From Actinostola sp. cb2023 (lineage: Eukaryota; Cnidaria; Anthozoa; Actiniaria; Actinostolidae), in the NCBI GenBank assembly GCA_033675265.1, contig JAUJYZ010001376.1, positions 666,001 to 730,000 of the forward strand: a stretch of DNA of 64,000 bases, in the 5' to 3' direction. Position numbers and translations under genes: made by a program. Positions 12,701 through 26,151 of the stretch are shown here, piece after piece (the stretch's first letter is position 1; each line of letters opens with the position of its first letter). The notes below the pieces were generated by a model. It saw only the letters and a list, made by a program, of their open reading frames with translations. It did no database searches and was not told the origin of the DNA.

Positions 12701-15700
12701 TACGTGGTGGAAGCACAGGTTCTGTACCTTACCAAACTCTGGGACAGTGTAAGCCTGAGGCTGAGCGACAGGGTTCGACGGACGGAGACTGTGAACGAAC
12801 TTGTTGAACAGTACGAGGAAATTTATTATACCTGTCAATGAGCTCTTCACACGGGCTGAGGATGGGTTTATTCCTCTGGACATCGTTGGATGTGACGTTG
12901 ATAAGGCCAAACACGAACTTAGTAACACGAAGGTCAGTAAAACCTAGATTACTGTCAACGGTACTTGCGTGACATCACGCCAAGACCTAATATCAAATGG
13001 ATTTCCATTTTTAGAGAAAACACTTTTTCAATAATTTATTGTATGTGTTACTCAATTCTAAATTCATTCCTTAGAACTTTCTGTTGTAAATAAAAGTTTT
13101 CTTTCGTTTTCCAGTCTTTGATCAACACTCTGGAAACACGAAAACCGGAAGTACAGCAAGCTGTCAAAATCGGCCAAAACTTGATGACCTCCGCAAACAG
13201 CGACTCTACTGATGTCGCTCTGCTGCGTAGGGAAGTGGGTGTACTCATGGGTACGCACGCTGAACTCAAGGAACTGCTTCAAGACCAGGAAGCCAAACTC
13301 GAAAGGATTGTTGAGAAAGGAAGCTTGTTTAACAGCGAGATGAAGGAGCTGCAACAGTGGGTGAACGAGGCGACTGAAATGTTTACTGGCGATGAGACAA
13401 TAAGTACAAACCCAACTGTTGTGAACAGACGACTTGAACAAATTGAGGTGAGTTTGACACTATGACTTCAAGGAAATTTTATTTTTGTCGAGAGTCGTCT
13501 TTGTAAAAAAAGGTATAGTTTGTTGCTTGTTAAACTAACTTTGGATCGTGTGACTTGTTCCAGGCCCTGCAGAAAGACATCGCCAAACATCGTGCTACTC
13601 TAGATCACATGGACGAAGTGGGACGAGAATTGATCTCAGCCACCGGTGAAAACCCATTTGTTGTCGCAGAAGTTCAGTCTAAACTTTCCAGAGCGCATAT
13701 CATGTTGGATCGCCTGGACGGTAGAACCGAACAGCGACGTGAAGTCATGCAAACCGTTTTGCTCCAACTCCAAGTTTACGAAGTCACACAAGACGACTTC
13801 ATGGCAAACCTCTCTGAACTAGAAACCGAGTTGGAGAATATGCGTCCTGTTTCTGCCATCTTTTCCGTGGTGGATGAACAGAAAGATGAAACTCAAACCT
13901 TTGCTAACAACCTTACTAAGAAACGTCCTGTGTACGAGAAGTTGATAGAAGAAGGACAAAGAATGCTGGAAAAAATGTCACCCGGTGAAGAGAAAGACGA
14001 GCATCGGGCTAAACTCGACGATACGAAGGAGCGTTGGGAAGCTTTGAAAGACAACACTGAGAAATTACAGAAAAAGATCGATGAAGTTCACGAGGCTTCA
14101 GGCCAGTACGCTAAGAAGAATGAGAAATTTAAAGATTGGCTTGAAGACACAGAGAAAAAACTGGGCAAGGTGAAACCCAAGTGTTATAGTCAAGACAAAG
14201 CTAATGATACGTTGGATGAGCTTAATGGCATACTGGAGGACGTGTACTGTCATGAACCACACTTTGAAGACCTCAAAGGTGCTGCTGATAATGACATTGA
14301 ATGCAGCCAGATCGATGGTAACGTGGTCAAGGCCGAATTCCTTAAAGTAAAACATCATTGGGATGCACTTAATGGAGCTGCATTGAAGAAGAAAGAAGAC
14401 GCTGAACAAGTGAAGGAGGCGTTAGATAAGTACCATAGTGCTTTACAGCCTGTGCAAGAAGCTTTTACTCAAGCTGACACCATTCTGAGTGAAAGCGAGC
14501 CCCTGGGAACTAACGTCGACAAGATACGAGAGGAACTGGAACAAGTTAAGGATCTGAGATCCACATTGGAAGATCGCAGACCTGACATCAAACAAATCAA
14601 CCAATCAGGAAACATGTTGCTTGCAGGCGAACAGCAGACACCATTGAATGCTGAAATCAAAGAGAAACTTGACTCCACAAACCAAAAAGCCAAAGAAATG
14701 CCAGGAAAGCTGCTTGAGAAAGAAAAGGCCCTAGAAAAAGCATTGCAAGATGCCACAGAATTCAACACTGTGCTCGAGGACATCGAAAACTGGTTACCAG
14801 CAGAACAGGAAGTGGCGAACAGCTTTGAGTCTGTCAGCACTGAGCCCGACAAGATTAAGCAACAAATCAAAGACACAGACAAAGTTCTGGAGGAAGTGAA
14901 GCATTACCTCGTGAAACTGCACCAAGTTGAAGACGTTGGACAGCGGTTGATCGAGGACAATGTGCGCGATCCTGATACCGTCGCTGATATTCAAAATGAT
15001 ATTGACAAAGTCAGGACTCCTTTGGAGAAACTGTGCGGCAAGCTTGAACAGCGTAGTGCTAGACTACAGAATGCAGCAATTGAATCTCAGGAATTCCAGG
15101 ATTCTTACAGTGACTTTGTTGATCGACTTGGAAACATCGAAGATCAGTTGGTAAGTGATGCACTTATTTCACCTGAGTATCCAGAAACCAGAAAGCAAAA
15201 AGAAGACAACGAGGAAGTCCAAGATCTCATTGATCAACAAGAACCTGTCTTTGAGAATCTCATCAAAACAGGCGAGCAGGTACTCGAGAGTTCAGAGCCA
15301 GGAGAGGAAAGGAAGGCGATAAAGAAGAAACTTTCGGATCTCAAAGATCGTTGGGAAGACACCAAAGAGAAGGCAAAGGAACGCGACGATAGAATCGAAT
15401 CTGTCTTACCAGACGCGCGCGAGTACCACAAAGGTCAAGCCAACTTTGAGCCATGGCTTACTGGCGCTGAAAAGAAGATTTCAGCGATAACAATATCATC
15501 CAGTGACCCTGAGCACATCAAAAAGCAAGTGAATACTTTGGCTTCTCTGAAGGACGACGTAGAAAAGCATAAGCCTGAACACCAGTCCCTTAACTCTGCC
15601 GCGGAATCTTTGATTGACAAGTGCCATGACAACAACTACGTCATTGATGCCCAGATTAAAGATTTAAACCGCCGATGGAACGCTCTACTGAAAGACATCG

Positions 15701-17326
15701 AAGACAAAGAAGAAATGCTTTCCGATGCGCAAAATGCATCTGAGAAATTACAGAAAGATATCGAATGTGTTGAAGCGGCTGTTACCAAGGCAGAGATCAC
15801 ATTAGAGGCTTGTGAAGCTCCAAAGATTGAACCTGAAGTAGCCAAGAGAGACCTCGCTAACGTAGAAGCCGCACTACAGGCGCTTGAAGATTGCCAGCCA
15901 AAGAAGAAAGAAGCAGACGAAATGGCGCACGACTTGCTTGACAAAATGGACGAAACCTCAACAAGTGCAATTGTACTCAAGAAGACAATGGACGACTTGG
16001 ATGACAAGTACGCTACCACCTTGAACAAGACGAAAGAAAAGAAAGGTCAGCTGAAGAAAGTTGTTGTTCTGATCATAGAGTTCGTTGAGATCTATGAAGA
16101 AATTACTATCTGGATCGAGGACACTAAAGTTGCTGTTGACTCGGCCAAAGAGATCAGTAGCAACCCTGTAGTGGTGAAAAGTCAGCTCAGCGAGGTTGAA
16201 CTGCTACAAGATGACGTAGCAGAGAAGAAACGAGATCTGGAGAAAGCAGAAGAAATTGGAGAACAACTCGTGGAATGTTGCGAGAAGAACCCCACAGTTT
16301 ATACTGAGGTCAATCTGAAGCTTGCTAAAATCAAGACGCCTTTGGAAAACATTGCCGTCAAGATCGACGATAGACAAGCCAAGTTGCAAATGGTTGTTTT
16401 ACAGACGCAAGCGTTCCAAGATACCTTAGATGATTTCGAAGACAAACTGTCGAAAATTGAGGACGACCTGGCGCGCATGCTCCCCGTGTCTCCTGTGTAC
16501 GTACGCGTGCGAGATCAAAACCACGAACTTGAGCAAGTGGCAGACGATGTCAAACAGCTTGAACCTGTGTTTGGAAGACTGTCTAGTTGTGGATTGGAAG
16601 TTCTGGACTCCTTAGAACCAGGAGAAGAGAAAGAACGACTCAAGGACAAACTAGATGAGATAGAAAAACGATGGGATAACGTAAAGGACAAGGTCGACAA
16701 CCGTAAAGCTAACCTAGAGGAAGTGACACCCGACGCGAAGACTTACTATGAGAACTCACACGCTTTAATGCCTTGCCTTGAAGATGCTGAAAGCTACTTA
16801 GCCTCGCGTGAGCCCATACCGTGCGAGGAAAAGAGCCTTGCACGAGAAGAGAAGATCCTGCAAGAGTTATTAGATAACGTCGAGGCCAAGAAACCAGTTG
16901 TTGAACAGCTTAATAACGCTGCCGAGTCGTTGGCTGAGCTCTGTGAAAATCCTGAAGTGACGCAAGCAGAAATCAAAGACGTAAACAAGCGATGGACTGC
17001 TGTGCTGGATGGCTTGGAAAACAAAAAGCAACAAGTTGATGAAGTCAAGAAATCCTTGGAAGAATTGAAGAACGTCATTGAACCAGTTGAGGCTACTCTG
17101 GAAGAAGCGCAGCCCATCCTTGAAGCGCCGACATCCTACGGTGCTGATGTCCAGAAGAGTGAAGACGAGTTAAGGAAGATTGAGGTGAGTAAAAAGAAAG
17201 GTAAATCTAGTGTTTTACGTCGAAACGCGGGAAGTGGTTGCCCAATCTCCCGAGCCAGGGGCTCATGTATAAAGCGCTCTAAGGTGCGCCGTTTACTTCC
17301 TCTCTTCATCAGTTATGTATAAGTGT

Positions 17327-17357
<31 letters not shown>

Positions 17358-20300
17358 CGACCATCAATTCTCTAATACTTTTCCAGTATTTACCAAACAC
17401 ACTTTCTCATTACAGGAGCTTCTTGGATCGCTTGTAGACCAACAGCCAGGTGTACAAGCACTGAAAGGTAACGTTGGCTCACTAATGGCACAGGTCGACG
17501 ACAAGTCACCGGACGCCGTCCGAGTCAGAAATGACGTCAGTGATGTCAATCAGCGATACGACGACGTGGTTGCTAAGCTTGAAGACCGCAAAGCACGACT
17601 GGAAGATGACGTCACCAACGCTAAGGAATTCAACGATTCTTTGAAAGAGTTGGATGACTGGTTACCAGAGACACAAGAACGCGTTTCTAAGCAACAACCA
17701 ATCAGCACCGAGCCTGAGACTGTAAAGAAACAACTCGAAGAAACACAGGTGAGTGACAAACAAGTTAATGAATTTCAAAAAGTTTTTAATCTTTTAAATT
17801 ATTTTTGTTATGTAATGAAATAAGTAATGTTAGGTATAATGTTGTACTTCATCGTGAAGCAATGTTCTTGTTTAGTACAAGACGTTCATGAAGAATATGG
17901 CTGCAAATAGAAACTCCCATGATCCTTCAGGATCGAACCTTTCACACTGTCCGGGTGACTAACATTATTGAATTGAGTACACTGTATACTAGGTGTGTAA
18001 TATCCAATTTGGCATTTCAATACATTAATCTGTTCTGTAGTCCATGCCGACTAGAAAGTATCCGAACTTGTAAACTTACGCGTTGGCGTAAGGCGTTGAG
18101 AACAAAACAATGTCCTTCATATTTACATGCGATAATTGGTTATATAAAGTGGCTAACGTTGCTCAACGCTGCACAAATGATGTGAAGTGGTAATTAGCGA
18201 TTGTTAGAGCAACAACAGGCTTTGTAATTCGTTATGAATACTGTAAACCAATCCTTTTATTATTATCCTTACGAAAGGTTCAACTTACTTTGAATATATT
18301 ATTCTCTTGAAGAAGTAAATATATTATTCTCTTGAAGATATTAATCGCTTGAAAAACTCAACCAAAATAATACTGGTTGTCAATTGAATTAATATGTACA
18401 AAAGACATTGCTTAGTTTTTTTTTTGCGATTTAAATTTAGTTAATTCATTGGTAATTGGCGGTAATTGGTTTTTGACTTGAAAAAGGCTCATTATGACGA
18501 TCTTGTTATCCATGCGAAGGTGGAGTCCAGAAAATCGAACCTCATTTTCCGACACATTTAACTTCATTTTGCTCGCCAATTTCGGAAGCTTTTCGATATA
18601 TTAGCAGCGCAACCAATACAACAGTACCTCGTTCTACTGTTCCATTGTTGTATTGAGTTGTAATTTGGAATGTTATGCTAATATATTGTTGTTGATATAC
18701 CAAGAAAGAGCCAAAATTCCATCACAGACACAATCGGATTCAAATACTCTTCGACGGCTGAAACTAATGCCTGAAAATGTACAAACAACGCTGTCTCATT
18801 TCCCTCCTTAATCCACAACAGAGATCCACAAATGCTACAGAGGTGTTACTCTTTCCTTCCCCTATACACCAAGCAAACAATCTATTCTAGATTCTCCTAA
18901 CCCAAACGTTTGAGCTGCCGTAAGTTCAGTGTTGAGAATTTCATTGTCGATCCACGTGTTCGAACATAAGCACCTTGCAGGTGGCCCACACAATCTACAA
19001 CTGGATCTCAGGATTGTTAGGCGAAAATCAATGTCGATGAATAAGTAATAGACTGTAACATCGACTGTCATGGCGTCTATTAAGATATCCAAGGCCATGG
19101 AATAGTACAATGATGTTCATTTTGTGATAATGGAGCGGATTTTAGTCCCAAGGAATCGAAGGAAAGCCTCGCTTGGTCGAGTCAGCGGGAGAGTTTTTAT
19201 CGTTAACCCGGATGAACTATCGCTAGGAAATGGACCAGTGGATGGAGACTTTATTCTCGTAACTATTACTACACTATTCTCACTTAATTAACATTTAATA
19301 ATCCATTGCTGCGGGATTTCACTTTAAGTCAGTTCTGCAACGAGTAGAGCTGTTTGACTCTGTTAAGATGAATTAACAGCTTGTTCGCTTTTTAATTTAC
19401 GATTATTAGAACTAGTTATATCTGATATTAATGTGTTAAGGTGTAAGGGAGCAGTTCGTGTGAATGGTAGGCTTGTTTATATGAAGTAGAGCAGTTTTAA
19501 ATTGAATATCACGAGAGATTTAGCCGTGCATACAGTGTTATTCGTCGGTTGAATGGAGCTTTTATGTAATAGTTTACCAAGAGGGACATAACAGGTACCT
19601 GAGTGAATATATCATGACATAAAAAACCCACAGTGTTGTGACAGAATCACTTGTCTTTTTACTCAACATCATTAAAAGTAGTGTGAATTAGTCGCTTCTT
19701 TGTTAAAGTGGTCTGTAATTTCGTATGTTGTGTCTTAAGAGCTGAACTTTATGTTTTAGTCGATTGTTTGACTGAATAAGCACAAGTACAACAGGTCGTC
19801 AATATTATTGACAAATATTTTGAGAACTTGATTCACAGCATTCACACAAAAATTGGTGTTGTTTCTTTACCACAGCTCTTGAAAGACGACATCGCCGAAC
19901 ACAAAATCATCCTTCAAAAAGCCGAAAATGCAGGACAGAAGCTCATTGTCAGCAGCAAGAACAACCCTGCGGTGGTCGCGGATGTGTATGGCAAACTAAA
20001 CAAGGTTCGTACAGCACTCGATGCCCTCGCAGCAAAGGTCGACCAAAGACAGAACAGACTGCAGAATGTGTTGCTGCAAAGCCAAGAATTCCAAGTCTCC
20101 TTTGAAGATTTCTTGGAAAAACTTGCCAAAATCGAGGAGCAGATTGCGAAGCTTGAACCAGTATCTGGAATCCACGAGAAAGCAAAGGAGCAGGGTCAAG
20201 AGCACAAGGTACAGTTTATTTGTGCATTATTTATAATGACACCATTTTTATCGTTTACTTATGGGTTTGCTTGTTTTAGGCTATTCGGGATGCAGTTGCC

Positions 20301-23300
20301 CAGCTAGAACCAGTCTACAATCAGCTTATGAAGGCAGGGCGCAACGTCCTTGAAACATCAGAGCCTGGTCCCGACAGAGATGCATTGGAGCAAAAACTTC
20401 ATGACACCACTTCGAGATTCAATGCTGTCAAAGACAACACTGCTGACCGCCAGGAACGCCTGGACAAAGTCGTACCGCTGTCGCGGAAACACAAATACGA
20501 GAGTCAGACATTCAAGCCGTGGTTAAACAACGCTGAGAAGCGACTTGCAGCTGTTAACCCTGATACTTGCGACAAGACGGCGCTTGACAAGCATCTGAAG
20601 ACGTTGAAGGAGTTGGACGATGAAATAGAAGATCGTAAACCAGATCTACAAGAACTGAACGACACCACAGCTGACCTGGTCGAGAGTTGTCAAGCAGACA
20701 GGTACATAATCGAGGGCGATACTCAAGACATCAACAAACGTTACGACGCGCTCACTGCTGACGTCGACAAACTCGAGACAAAGGTCGAACAAGTCAAGGA
20801 AGGTATTGGCAAGTACGAGAACGCTGCTCTTCCTGTACAGAAGATCCTTGATGACATCGAGAAGGCAATCAACTCGCACGAACCTGTTGGTATAGACGAA
20901 GATAAAGGAAAAGATGACATGGAGGCCATTGAAGACCTATTGGGAAAACTCGACGAGCTAAAGCCTGAAGTAGCGAAAGCTAAACAGGCTGGTGTCGAGC
21001 TTGCTGACACCATGGACGACAAGTCGCCCAGTGCTGCGGAGTTGAAAGGCAATGTGGACGCGTTGGCTGATAAATACAGCGACCTTCAAGACAAACTAGA
21101 TGATCACAAGAAGAAAGTTGGAGATGAGAAGAAGTTAGCTGATAAATTCCATGACACTCTGAAAGAACTGGAAGAAAGGTTGCCAGAGATTCAAGAATCC
21201 GTTGCTGCGCAGGGCGCAATCAGCAGTGACCCTGAGGTTGTGAAGAAGCAGTTAGAACAAGCTGAGGTGAGTTGATCCTAAGAGTGTAGGTTTCAAGAGG
21301 TCTACAATCTAGACAAGGGGATATTTGTGGAGACACTCTCATTCAGGAGTTTACTGTGGTAATCTTGGGATGAGAGGAAAAAAACATTGCACAAAGATGC
21401 GTACAAAGAGGTACTTGTACCTTTTATAAGCTCTTGATACTAAAGTTCTTTTTTGTTTTTTAAGGAACTTCGTGAGCAAATCGCTAAATGCAAATCACTG
21501 CTTGACGCATTAGAGGACACTGGAAAAGACATCATTCACGACAGCAACGAAGATCCGCGAGTCGTGCGGGATATTCGCGGGGAACTCAACAAGTTAACCG
21601 CACCATTAGATGTAGTTGCTCGTAAAGTCAATGAACGACAGGCCAAGTTGCAAAGTGTATTGCTACAATGCCAGGAATTCCAGGTTTCCTTTGATGATTT
21701 CCTGGACAATCTGGACGACCTAGAAACCAAGGTCTCTTCACAAGATCCCATCTCGGCCGTGTTGGATACTGTTAGGACACAGAAGCAAGACAACGAGGCC
21801 GTACTAAACGCCATTAACCAACAACAACCTGTCTTCCAGAAAATCCTCAAAGCTGGTGAAGCTGTTCTCGACAACCTTGACGACGAGCAAGAAAAGAAAG
21901 CATTAGAAAAGAAAATCGAAGATATGAAGGAGAGATTTGAAAAGGCAAAAGACGAGACAAATAGCAGACAGAATAAACTCAAGAATGTCGAAGATGAAGC
22001 TCAGAAATACCGTGCCAATGCCGATGCGCTGTCAGCCATGTTGACTGCCGCCGAAGAACAAGTGGACGACTTTGCACCGTTGTCATCTGATAGACCTAAG
22101 CTTGCTAAGCAACGTGAACTGCTCGTGAAGATAAAGAAGGCTGCAGACAAGCTCAAATCCGATGTCCCACAAATGAAGGAGAATGCAGATGCTTTGCAAA
22201 ACGACGCAGAGATTGACACCAACGTGGTAGAAGAAGAGGTCGATGACTTAGTAAAGAGAATCGAGAAACTGAATGCTGCTCTTGCCGATCGTGAAGAACA
22301 GCTCTCTTCAGTTGAACTCGCAGCTGAGGACTATCACGTGACTGTGGCCCAGGTCGAGGACGTGTTCGCGAGTGCTTACGATGACGTAGATGCGCCCGCG
22401 TTCTTCGGCATCGACTCGGACAAAGCAGCGGAGCAACTCAATAAAATCAAAGTAAGTGACGATATCCAATTGAAGTTTAGTTTGAATGTAGGCTGCAGTG
22501 AGTAGACTCCAACCTACTCTTCATTGCATTATGGCTGTCAATCTGCACGTCTGCGGATTCTCAAGCCAAAATAAATTATTCTGAACTATTTTTCATAGAC
22601 GTTTGTAAGGAGGTGTTTACTTTTCCTTGATAAATATCGCATTTGTTTTTAGGCTATGAAAGACAATCTCGGCAACAAGCAGGCCGACCTCGACAAAGTC
22701 AACCAGTCGAGCGAGGCACTCCTTCAGCGTGTCCACGAGGATTCTGGTGACCATGGCGTCATTACCGACAAAGTCTCTGAGCTCTCCTCCAAGTACGCTG
22801 ATCTACAAGACAAGCTACGCGCTCGAGAGGAACAACTCGAGAAGGAAGTTGGTAAAGTTAGCGAGTTTAACGACAAGGTGAAGGAATTGGATGACTGGCT
22901 AGATGAAGCCAAAGACAAGCTCAATGACGTTGGTCCAATCAGTACCGATCCTATGGCTGTGAAGAAGCAGCTTGAAGAAATCGAGGTATGTTGGACAATT
23001 AATTAATTGAAGCCTATTTCCATGGAAACGATACCAGACCTTTATTTTGATTGGCTAATTTTGGCCAATCAGAAGATTTAAATATCTTATCTCACAATGC
23101 TCAATAATTGTAGAGTCTTTTGTGAACAAATCTAGGAACGAAAGAGTTCGAATACTTGCACTAACGTACGAGGAACTTCCAACTGTTTTGCATGTTGATT
23201 AATTAACACGATCTTATTGTTCAGGATCTCAAGGCCCAACTTGAAGACAACAAACCAAGACTAGACGAAGCCAATGAACTGTGTGATTGGCTCACTGACA

Positions 23301-26098
23301 AGAACAAAGATCAGCCGTTGGTAGCTGCATCGATCAAGGATAAGTTTGACAAAGTAGAACAACCATATAACGATTTGAGAGCAAAGGTACTGGACCTAGA
23401 AGGTCGACTGCAAGCTGCTCAAATGCGAACACAGGAGTTCCAGGTTTCGTACGATGATTTCAAGGACAAGCTTGGTGAGATGGAGGAACAGGCTGCGAAC
23501 ATGAAGCCTGTGTCTGCTGTCTATGACACCATAAAGGAACAGCAACAGGACGACGAGGTAAGTGAGATATTTTTACAAATAAGACTCTTAGGGCACTTTC
23601 CATTTGGCAGAACAGCTCTTTCCGACCAGTTCTTAAATGGAACACATCTGTTCTGGGAACTGGTTCAGATAGTTTTCAGAACTGACACATTCCATTTAAG
23701 AACCGGTTGATCAGACCATTTAGTTTTGACAAATGGAAAGCGCCCTAAGTCGCCTTATTGGAAATATGGCCGTTGTCTGGTTGGCTTCAAATCCAATACT
23801 TTCATAATGTTCTTTGTCGTCACAATATAGTACGAGTATAGTACTTTCGAACTGAGAAGAAACTCGACTGTTTACGATAAAGTTACTGAATAATTGTGTT
23901 TTTTCCAAACAGATCTTGTCTGAAAAGATCAAGAAACAAGAACCAGTCTTCGATCAGCTAATGAGAAGCGGTAACAATCTTCTAGAGAACACGGAACCAG
24001 GGCAAGAAAAAGATGAGTTAGAAAACAAACTTAACGACGTCAAACAACGTTGGGATGACATCAAGACGCAAGTGGCAGACCATAAAGACCGAGTTAATGC
24101 TGCTGTCCCAGAGGCAGCAAAGTACACTGAAGCAGTCCAGGCTCTTGAACCTTGGCTCGTGGAAGCTGAAGAAAAACTCGTCTCACTCGATCCTATTACA
24201 GCAGATGAGAAGGCTGTCAAAGAGCGTGAGGAATTTGTCAATGCTCTGAAAAATGCAATTGACCAGCATAGACCAGAACGAGATACAGTTGAAGATAAAT
24301 CGACTGCAGTCGTTGATTTGACAGAGACTGATAGAGAACCAGTACAATCCCAAGCCAAGGATCTCACCGATAGATTTGATCAATTGAGTGCAGATTGCGC
24401 CGGGAAGGAAAAAGAGGTAGATGACGTGCAACATGCCTTGGCTATGTACAATGATGCTTTGGCACCCGTACAGGAATTACTAGACAAAGCAGAAGACCAG
24501 ATGGGCGATCAGAAACCAGTCAGCGGAGATCTTGACAAGAATAAGGAGGAGCTAGAAGAGATCAAAGTAAGTATTGAACATGAAATCACTAATTCTGCTA
24601 ACTTCCTTCCTTCCTTCCTTCCTTCCTTATCATTTCTCTTATATTAATTTTTTGCTCTTCATTCATGACTCCCATCCCTTTATCAACATTCAATCTCATT
24701 TCTTAACTTGGTGCCATCTTTTTGTAGGAGTTGATTGATAAACTCAAAGCTGCCAAGAGCCCACTAGACGCTCTGAAAGACGCCGAAACTAAGGCCGCCA
24801 ACACAGTGAAAGACGCCGGTGGAGACGCTACTCCCATTGACGATGAACTCAATGGAATCAATGACAAATATCACGATTTACTGGACAAGGCCAAAGCAAG
24901 AGAAGAAGAGCTTGAAAACGCCGTCAACCAGGGCGGTAAACTGAAAGACATCATTATTGAGATAGAAGAATGGGTGACGGTGATCGAAGAGACCGTGGAG
25001 ATTTGGGAACCAGTTAGCACTGATCCCGATACTGCGAAGAAGCAGCTTGATGACGTCAAAGTAAGTAACGCAAGTTAATGAATGTCACGCAAACGTTGAA
25101 GAATATATATTGACTGTAGAGTATATTCCCGGGTGTTGTCTGATGTCAAGATGCATGTTTTAGAATCTACGAGGTTAATTAATTCTGTGGCTTTAATTTA
25201 CAGGAAGTCGAGAAAGGAATCGATGAGCACAAGACAGAACTCGACAAAGCTAAGGCAATAAAAGAAGAAGTGGTGGCTACTACCAAAGATCCGCTCATGG
25301 CTGCTGACCTTGACGCACAACTCGCTAAGCTAGACGACCGTCTCAACGCTCTCGATGACAAGGCGCAAGACAGGAAGAGCACTTTAGAGGGCGTCATATC
25401 GCAAGGCGATGCGTTTGAGAGCGAGTTTGATGATTTCTTGCGATGGTTAACTAAGGCGGAGCGACATCAGGCCCAACTTAGACCCATCTCAGCTGATGCT
25501 GATGTGGTGAAGTACCAGAAGGAAAAGTACCAGGTATGACAGTTTTATAATATCCCTCAGTAATAACGCTTGTGGGACTTGACTCGCGCATGCTCTGTAT
25601 GGCAAGTAGCCCTTGTCGACATTTGTGGGATCTGTTTGGAAGCTTTCTCCGTTCTTTAGAACGTTTGTCGTTCAGCAAATAAGTGTGTATTTTTTCGCTA
25701 CCAAAATGTCAACCACTTCTAATTATATGTACTCTATGTTTTAGCCAATTCACCAAGACATCCTGGACAAGGAGCCTGTTTATGAAGCTGTAGTTAAAGC
25801 TGGAGAAGATCTGAAAAACGCTAGCCAAGTCCAGGAAGACAAGGATAACCTTGAAGAAAAGCTTGGCGACATGACACAAAGGTGGATCGACCTCAAGGAC
25901 AAGTCTCACGAACGTGACGCGCTTCTTGACCAAGCTGTCGTTGCGACGACGGAGTACCGAGAACTGAGAGATCAGTTCGTTCCTTGGTTGGATGAAACGG
26001 AAAAATCAGTTGATAGTTTGAAACCATCTTGTGATGCTGAGAAACTGAAAGATCAGAAAGAGCATTTGAAGGTTGGTTTGGAATGACCTTATCGTTGT

Positions 26099-26151
<53 letters not shown>

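Noticed and set aside
14469..17117. Several minus-strand frames opposite exon 19
   Set aside because: They are Ser-rich shadows of the coiled-coil coding strand, a usual effect of Glu/Lys/Leu-rich codons.
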